From positions 151,966 to 215,965 of the forward strand of contig SKKN01000023.1 in the NCBI GenBank assembly GCA_007121455.1: a stretch of 64,000 bases of DNA. The letters run 5' to 3'. Source of the DNA: Gemmatimonadota bacterium (GTDB taxonomy: Bacteria; Gemmatimonadota; Gemmatimonadetes; Longimicrobiales; Gaopeijiaceae). The notes under the pieces are model-generated. The model was not told where the DNA came from, did not search any database, and saw only the letters and a program-made list of their open reading frames with translations. The translations under genes were made by a program, and so were the position numbers. Positions 58,938 to 64,000 of this stretch are shown here, piece by piece (the stretch's first letter is position 1; every line of letters starts with the position of its first letter).

Positions 58938-60068
58938 ATGTCAACGGAGGGACGGGCCCGCGCCTGGATCGAGATCGAGGGAGCTTCCCTCCGCCGCAAC
59001 GCCGAGCGGATCAGGAATGCCGTGGGGCAGGGTCCGGATCTCATCCCGATGGTGAAGGCCGACGCGTACGGGCTCGGGGCGGGGCCGGTCGTCAGGGCTC
59101 TGGAGCCGCTCGATCCATGGGGCTACGGGGTGGCCACGGTGGAGGAGGGAAGGGCCATCCGAGCGCTCGGGATCGAACGGCCGGTGCTCGTGTTCAGTCC
59201 CACTCCCTCCGAATCCGTAGGTGCGGCGGTCCGCGAGGACCTGACGCTCACCCTTTCGGATCTGGACACCTTGGGAGTCGTGCGCGAGGCGGCGGAGCGG
59301 TGGAGCCGGGCTCCCGCCTTCCACGTGGAGATCGATACGGGCATGGGCCGCTCCGGCTTCGACTGGCGGGAGGCGCGGACGTGGGGCAAGAGCCTCCTTG
59401 CCCGAGCGGGTCGCGAGCGCTGGACGGGATGCTTCACCCACTTCCATTCTGCCGACGTCGAGGACGTCGAGTCCGTACGGATGCAGTGGCGGCGCTTCCA
59501 GGACGCCCTTGCCGCATTGCCCGTTTCTGCGGAATCGATGAAGATCCACGCGTGCAACAGCGCGGCGGCTCTCCGGACTCCCGAGTATGCAGCGGACGCG
59601 GTCCGTCCGGGAATCTTCCTCTACGGTGGAACGGCGGGACAGGCTCTACCGGAACCCGAGCGAGTGGTTTCGGTGCGTGCGCGCGTCGTCCTGGTTCGGG
59701 ATATGGTTCCCGGAAGCACCACCGGTTATGGTGCGACTCATCGTGCGGGAGGCCTGGAGCGGTGGGCGACGGTGGCGATCGGGTATGGGGATGGGCTCCC
59801 CCGGGCCCTGTCGAATCGCGGTTCCGCCCTGGTCCACGGGCGGAGGGTGCCGGTGATCGGACGGATCTCGATGGACATGACGGTGGTAGACATCACGGAC
59901 GTTCCGGAAGTGGCTCCCGGGGATGTGGTGACCTTCGTTGGGAGCGACGGAGGCAAACGGATCTCTCTGGAAGAGGTCGCGGACCTGGCTGGGACGATCC
60001 ATTACGAGATCCTCACCGGGTTCACACCGCGGTTGCCCCGGGTCTGGCTTGATCAGGAGGGCGCGTGA
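58938..60068 (+). CDS. alr: Alanine racemase
   Basis: Alr supplies D-alanine for peptidoglycan using PLP. The 376-residue protein has the PLP lysine in [14 protein letters not shown] and the catalytic Tyr in [13 protein letters not shown]. It shows [41 protein letters not shown] and the C-terminal [15 protein letters not shown] 58938 gives the normal [13 protein letters not shown] start. It opens a coupled run alr-cdd-lipoprotein-barrel in which each stop overlaps the next start. Confidence 0.95.
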   Translation: MSTEGRARAWIEIEGASLRRNAERIRNAVGQGPDLIPMVKADAYGLGAGPVVRALEPLDPWGYGVATVEEGRAIRALGIERPVLVFSPTPSESVGAAVREDLTLTLSDLDTLGVVREAAERWSRAPAFHVEIDTGMGRSGFDWREARTWGKSLLARAGRERWTGCFTHFHSADVEDVESVRMQWRRFQDALAALPVSAESMKIHACNSAAALRTPEYAADAVRPGIFLYGGTAGQALPEPERVVSVRARVVLVRDMVPGSTTGYGATHRAGGLERWATVAIGYGDGLPRALSNRGSALVHGRRVPVIGRISMDMTVVDITDVPEVAPGDVVTFVGSDGGKRISLEEVADLAGTIHYEILTGFTPRLPRVWLDQEGA

Positions 60069-60505
60069 CCCGGTCGGAGGTGGAGGACGAGTTGGAGAAC
60101 CTTTTCGCGCGGGCCCACGAGGTCCGGGCGCAAGCGTACGCCCCCTATTCGGGCTTCCGGGTTGGAGCAGCGCTGGAAGCACGAGGAGGGCGCATTCATT
60201 TGGGGTGCAATGTGGAAAATGTCTCGTACGGTCTGACCCTCTGCGCTGAGCGAGGAGCGATCTCGAGCGCGGTCGCGGCCGGAGATCGGAGCTTCGACCG
60301 TCTCGTCCTGGTGACGGACGGCCCGTTGCCGGTGACCCCCTGCGGGGCCTGTCGGCAGGTCCTCGCCGAGTTCGAACCGGCGATGGAGATCCATTCCGAA
60401 GCGGAGGGGGGCAGGCGAGCGACATGGAGCCTCGAAACGCTCCTTCCCGAGCGGTTTGTCGCGGATGTCGAAGGGCGGGCAGGGCGGAACGAGGTGCCGG
60501 AGTGA
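60065..60505 (+). CDS. cdd: Cytidine deaminase
   Basis: Cdd deaminates cytidine and deoxycytidine in pyrimidine salvage. The 146-residue protein is the short homotetrameric type. Zinc and catalytic residues lie in [20 protein letters not shown] (Cys and Glu) and [13 protein letters not shown] (two Cys). [14 protein letters not shown] and [10 protein letters not shown] are further hallmarks. The GTG start overlaps the alr stop, and the stop overlaps the lipoprotein gene start (GTGA). Confidence 0.95.
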   Translation: MTRSEVEDELENLFARAHEVRAQAYAPYSGFRVGAALEARGGRIHLGCNVENVSYGLTLCAERGAISSAVAAGDRSFDRLVLVTDGPLPVTPCGACRQVLAEFEPAMEIHSEAEGGRRATWSLETLLPERFVADVEGRAGRNEVPE

Positions 60506-61812
60506 CCGCTCGACGGCAGACAGCGCTCTGGGGCGCAATCGTGGTGCTGATCTCCTCGGGGTGCACCGATGCCGTGCCCACGAGCGAGGATCCGGATCTC
60601 ATTCCCATTCGAGCAGAGACCTTCGAAGTGTGGCTGCCGTTCTCCGCGTTCGGGCAGGACTTCCGCGTCTTCGGCGGCTTCGGAGCCCCATCGGAGCTGA
60701 ACCTGGGACTTGTCTCGCTCGACCGTCCGGAGGGATTCGAGTCCAGAGCGCTCCTCCGCTTCGGCGCCTTTCCCACCACCGCGACCGTCGAGGATGCGGA
60801 AGGTGAGACGCAGGTGGACTCGGCGCTCGCATATCGCTCGGGCCGCGTGGTTCTCCGGATGGACACCACGAGCATTCAGGGCGAACCACCGTTCACGCTG
60901 ACTCTGGAAGCCACCGAGTCGCGCTGGCACGCCGGGTCCGCCTCGTGGGAGATGGCGATCGACACGCTGGGTGAGCAGCTGCCGTGGGAGGTGCCAGGCG
61001 GCGGCTCCCTCCGCACGGTTGGGCAGGGAGTGTGGGACCCGGCCGAAGCGGATTCCGTCATCGTGGACGTGGATTCTCTCGCGATCGCAGGCTGGGAAGA
61101 TACGGAGGACGAGTCCCGGGGACTCCGGGTCAGTTCGGAGACCACGGGCGCTCGGGTGCGGATCAATTCCGCCGCCCTCCAGATCGATGCGGAACCGAGC
61201 GTGAACCCGGACACGACGGTGACCGTCGGGGCCGGCCTGCGGGAAATGACATTCATCTACCATCCTACGGCCGAAATTTCGGGGGATGCGGTCCGGGTGG
61301 GGGGCGCCCCCGCATTCCGCACGGTGTTCCAGCTCGACCTTCCGACGACGGTGGATCCTCCTGACCACCTCTGCGCCCGAATCAACTGTCCCTTGACCCT
61401 CACGCCTGATCTGGTGGTTTTCGCTTCTCTCCTGCTGGAGACGCGAGCGACGGATCCTGCGGGCCTCCAGCCGGCGGATACGCTCCTGATAGAGATGCGA
61501 CCGGTCCTCGACCCGGACCGGCTTCCTCGCTCTCCTCTCGGAAGTGCGGCACAGTCCCGGTCCGTGCGGATGAACCCGCCGTTGTTCGGGGAGGAAAGCG
61601 GACAGCCCCTCGAGGTGCCGATCACGCCTCACGTGCGGGACATGCTGGAGTCTCGGGCCGAAGGTCGGACGGACTTTCCGAAGACCGTTGCACTTCTCTC
61701 CGCGTTCGAACCCACGCTTCCAGGGGTGGCGATGTTCGCCCGCCCGGGAGAGGACGGAGAGCCCCAGGTCCGCCTACTCATCACCGTCACCGAAGGGATC
61801 CGCCTGCCATGA
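60502..61812 (+). CDS. Predicted lipoprotein of unknown function
   Basis: The 436-residue protein has a lipoprotein signal ([14 protein letters not shown]) with lipobox ISSGC, so Cys is likely lipidated after LspA cleavage. The mature part is beta-rich. It contains repeats of a jelly-roll-like kind: [32 protein letters not shown] and [18 protein letters not shown], the last with two cysteines. No family was recognised. The GTG start overlaps the cdd stop, and its stop overlaps the barrel gene, so both envelope proteins are probably made together. Confidence 0.7.
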   Translation: MTARRQTALWGAIVVLISSGCTDAVPTSEDPDLIPIRAETFEVWLPFSAFGQDFRVFGGFGAPSELNLGLVSLDRPEGFESRALLRFGAFPTTATVEDAEGETQVDSALAYRSGRVVLRMDTTSIQGEPPFTLTLEATESRWHAGSASWEMAIDTLGEQLPWEVPGGGSLRTVGQGVWDPAEADSVIVDVDSLAIAGWEDTEDESRGLRVSSETTGARVRINSAALQIDAEPSVNPDTTVTVGAGLREMTFIYHPTAEISGDAVRVGGAPAFRTVFQLDLPTTVDPPDHLCARINCPLTLTPDLVVFASLLLETRATDPAGLQPADTLLIEMRPVLDPDRLPRSPLGSAAQSRSVRMNPPLFGEESGQPLEVPITPHVRDMLESRAEGRTDFPKTVALLSAFEPTLPGVAMFARPGEDGEPQVRLLITVTEGIRLP

Positions 61813-62996
61813 GCCGAATCCCGGTCCTATTCGTTCTCCTTCTCCTCTTCCTCGCGGCTCCTTGGAACCCGGGCCCGCTCGAGGCTCAGTCCCTTCTGGG
61901 GGCCGGGGGCCTCGGGGTTCCGGTGGATCCGATGGATGCGCGTGCGCGGGCCATGGGATCCGGCGGCCCGGGGCTCTTTGGGTGGCACCTTTCCCCCCAC
62001 GACCCTGGAGCCGGCGCGGGAATGAACCTTCCGTCCGTGACCGCGACGCTTCAGCCGACGTCGAGCCAGATGGTTCGAAATGGCGAGACCCTCGACGTGG
62101 GCGGAACCTACTTTCCTCACGTGGCCGTCTCCTACCCCTTTGATCGCGGGGTGCTCTCGGTCACCCTCGCGGGCGTTCTGGACCAGGAGTGGGATGCCCG
62201 TGTCGAGTCCACCATGAACCTCGCCGGCGAACCCGTGGTGGTCGAGGACATCTTCCGGTCCCGTGGAGGAGTTTCCAGCCTGCGGGTGGGCTGGTCCCGC
62301 CGAATCGGGACGACGCTCGGGGTCGGCGCCGCGTTGGGGACGTATCTCGGGTCGATCGATCGGGAGTTCAGCCGAACCTTCGACCAGGAGGCCGTGGGCG
62401 AGGATGTGGAGCCCTTCCGGGCGCGTGGACGTTGGAATGCCCGCGGGCTCAACGGATTGGCGGGGGTGACCTGGCAGCCATCGTCGTCGCTTCGACTCGG
62501 TGGCAGCATGACCTGGCCCGGTTCCCTCGAGATGCGTTCCGTGGATGGCGGGGAAGCGGAGGACGAGCGTGGGACGTACGACCTTCCGGTCGAGTTGCGG
62601 CTCGCGGCGAGCGGGAGGCTTACGTCTCAACTCGCAGTCTCCCTGGGGGTTGGAACTGCCGACTGGACCTCCACCGGGGAAGATCTTCAGGAGGGTGGAA
62701 CGGTGGGGCGGGCCTGGAACTATGGCGGCGGCCTCGAGTGGTCGGCGATCCAGCTTCTCGGCCGAACGCTGCCGCTCCGGTTCGGGTATCGGGCGGCCGA
62801 CCTTCCCTTCCTCTTCGAGGGGCAGGCGGCATCCGAGCGCTCGACCGTCGGAGGGATCGGGATCCACCTCTCCGATGCGGAAGCGATGCCGCTCGCCCGA
62901 AGCGATGTCGCGGTGGAGCGTGGAGACCGCGATGCGGGAACGTTCTCGGAGGAGTTCTGGCGGACCACCGTGACCCTGCGCCTCGCGGGCGGTTGA
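61809..62996 (+). CDS. Outer-membrane beta-barrel candidate (PorV/FadL-like), unknown function
   Basis: The 395-residue protein starts with a signal peptide (RIPVLFVLLLLFLAAPWNPG, cut near LEAQ). It continues with many amphipathic strands: SLRVGWSRRIGTTLGVGAAL, RLGGSMTWPGSLEMRSVDGG and GWNYGGGLEWSAIQ-like stretches. The early DARARAMGSGG recalls FadL/PorV-type proteins (ARALGMGGA). It ends TLRLAGG rather than in Phe, so the final strand is imperfect. It is coupled to the lipoprotein upstream and lies 60 bp before mtaB. Substrate unknown. Confidence 0.65.
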   Translation: MSRIPVLFVLLLLFLAAPWNPGPLEAQSLLGAGGLGVPVDPMDARARAMGSGGPGLFGWHLSPHDPGAGAGMNLPSVTATLQPTSSQMVRNGETLDVGGTYFPHVAVSYPFDRGVLSVTLAGVLDQEWDARVESTMNLAGEPVVVEDIFRSRGGVSSLRVGWSRRIGTTLGVGAALGTYLGSIDREFSRTFDQEAVGEDVEPFRARGRWNARGLNGLAGVTWQPSSSLRLGGSMTWPGSLEMRSVDGGEAEDERGTYDLPVELRLAASGRLTSQLAVSLGVGTADWTSTGEDLQEGGTVGRAWNYGGGLEWSAIQLLGRTLPLRFGYRAADLPFLFEGQAASERSTVGGIGIHLSDAEAMPLARSDVAVERGDRDAGTFSEEFWRTTVTLRLAGG

Positions 62997-63056
62997 GCCT
63001 GGTTCGATTCGACGGGTTGTGCGGGGGCACCGGCCCCTGCTCGCCGGGGAGGTGGC

Positions 63057-64000
63057 GTGAAGGTCCACTATCACACCTTCGGCTGTAAGGCGAACCAGTA
63101 CGACACGGAGCGCATGCGCCAGGAGCTCGAGGCGCGGGGTGCGGAGACCGTGTACGACCGGGCGGCTGCGGATCTCTGTGTGGTCAACACCTGCACGGTC
63201 ACGAACCAGGCGGATGCTGGCGCGCGCAGGTTCATCCGGAAGGTGTGGAGGGAGAATTCGGACATCCGGATCGTGGTGGCGGGGTGCTCGGCTGCACTCC
63301 GGGCTCCAGAGTATCGGTCGATGGAAGAGGTCTTCGAAGTCGTCGAGGGTCACGACCCGGTGGCGGTTGCCGGAGCGGCGGCCGGGGGACCACCTCTGGC
63401 GCAACTCGGCACGAACCGATCGCTCGATGGGATCGACCTGGAGCCCGTGGGCGGGGAGATCCTGACCCGGCGCGAGGGGGCAACCCGGGGTTGGCTCAAG
63501 ATCCAGGACGGGTGCGACCGCCAGTGCTCCTTCTGCGCCACCCGGCTCGCACGTGGGCGAAGTCGCTCCCGCGATCCTTCCGAGGTGGTTCGAGAAGCTC
63601 GCTCCCTCGCTCGCCGGCACCCCGAGCTCGTCCTCACCGGAATCCACATTGGACACTACGGGCGCGATCTCACCCCGCCCATCACGCTCGGCGGTCTCCT
63701 TGCGCGCCTCCTCGATGAGGTTCCGCAGGCGCGCTTCCGCCTCGGAAGCATCGAGGCGACCGAGGTGGATGAGGATCTCCTCGATCTTCTGGTCCGCTCG
63801 AACGGGCGGGTCGCACCTCACCTCCACATGCCGCTCCAGTCCGGGGCCGACCCGGTGCTTCGTCGCATGCGGCGTTGGCACACCCGGGAGATGTATCGTG
63901 CCCGGGCACTGGAGATCGCGGAAAAGTTCGAATTCCTGGGTCTCGGGGCGGACATCATCACGGGGTTCCCGGGGGAGACGGACGAGGACCACCGGGCCAC
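63057..64000 (+). CDS. mtaB: tRNA t6A37 methylthiotransferase MtaB (3' end outside window)
   Basis: MtaB is a radical SAM enzyme that adds a methylthio group to t6A37 of tRNAs. The visible 314 residues include the MTTase N-domain (HYHTFGCKANQYDTERMRQE, VNTCTVTNQADAGARRFIRK, VVAGCSA) with three cysteines for the second cluster. The radical SAM core has GCDRQCSFCATRLARGRSRS (CxxxCxxC). Later motifs are TGIHIGHYGRD, LGSIEATEVDDELL, HMPLQSGADPVLRRMRR and DIITGFPGETDE. GTG 63057 follows a GGGGAGG site. The reading frame runs off the window, so the TRAM domain is not seen. Confidence 0.93.
   Translation, partial: MKVHYHTFGCKANQYDTERMRQELEARGAETVYDRAAADLCVVNTCTVTNQADAGARRFIRKVWRENSDIRIVVAGCSAALRAPEYRSMEEVFEVVEGHDPVAVAGAAAGGPPLAQLGTNRSLDGIDLEPVGGEILTRREGATRGWLKIQDGCDRQCSFCATRLARGRSRSRDPSEVVREARSLARRHPELVLTGIHIGHYGRDLTPPITLGGLLARLLDEVPQARFRLGSIEATEVDEDLLDLLVRSNGRVAPHLHMPLQSGADPVLRRMRRWHTREMYRARALEIAEKFEFLGLGADIITGFPGETDEDHRA

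Noticed and set aside
1..64000. CRISPR arrays, insertion sequences, prophage or replication origin
   Set aside because: No regularly spaced long repeats, transposase, integrase or DnaA-box cluster was seen. The DnaA-like gene at 12433 lacks a DNA-binding domain and has no dnaN, recF or gyrB beside it.

Overview
The window is high-GC, almost gapless bacterial chromosome. Genes are packed into long same-strand runs whose stop and start codons usually overlap (ATGA, GTGA, TGATG). The owner has an outer membrane: ExbB/ExbD/TonB, beta-barrel candidates, lipoproteins and LspA. It also carries features more familiar from Gram-positives: DivIVA, CdaA, a PASTA-tailed FtsI, and a yggS-divIVA-ileS-lspA-rluD order. 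This mixture, together with many TPR proteins, fits the Gemmatimonadota or a close relative. That placement is inferred from gene content and was not tested.

Layout. 1-2609: 3' part of ftsH, then folP and the c-di-AMP cyclase gene cdaA. 2700-5273: a TonB energy-transduction operon (exbB, two exbD, tonB) with its own promoter, closed by a strong hairpin. 5417-17395: a long coupled run of yggS, divIVA, a purine nucleoside phosphorylase, a type-2 isoleucyl-tRNA synthetase with a GLHH signature, lspA, rluD, a protein with two tandem DnaA-like AAA+ domains (the second apparently dead), a PATAN-TPR protein, a membrane metalloprotease-like protein and a small membrane protein. 17407-18004: tRNA-Val(UAC) followed by the collapsed remains of two genes. 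18048-29609: metabolic and transport genes on both strands (SLC13 transporter, SDR enzyme, Na/Pi cotransporter, orphan ABC ATPase, glpD and a GDPD phosphodiesterase, DUF2911, thiO, thioesterase, msrP). 29945-31705: an exported TPR protein.

31864-48144 is a complete dcw division and cell-wall cluster: mraZ, rsmH, ftsL, ftsI, murE, murF, mraY, murD, ftsW, murG, murC, ftsQ, ftsA, ftsZ. It starts with five box-like motifs at exact 10-bp spacing that look like MraZ operators. murB and ddl are absent. An M23 peptidase, a large membrane protein, ftsY and recG follow. After asnS, a 2-hydroxyacid dehydrogenase and mazG come alr and cdd, which are coupled to an unknown lipoprotein and an outer-membrane barrel candidate. 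The window ends inside mtaB.

The best candidate for something undescribed is the coupled group at 12433-17116: the double DnaA-like ATPase, the PATAN-TPR scaffold and the membrane metalloprotease-like protein. Also notable are the GLHH IleRS, the Asn-to-Asp change in the nucleoside phosphorylase, the 10-bp-phased operator array at mraZ, and the gene graveyard beside tRNA-Val. No CRISPR array, insertion sequence or prophage was seen.
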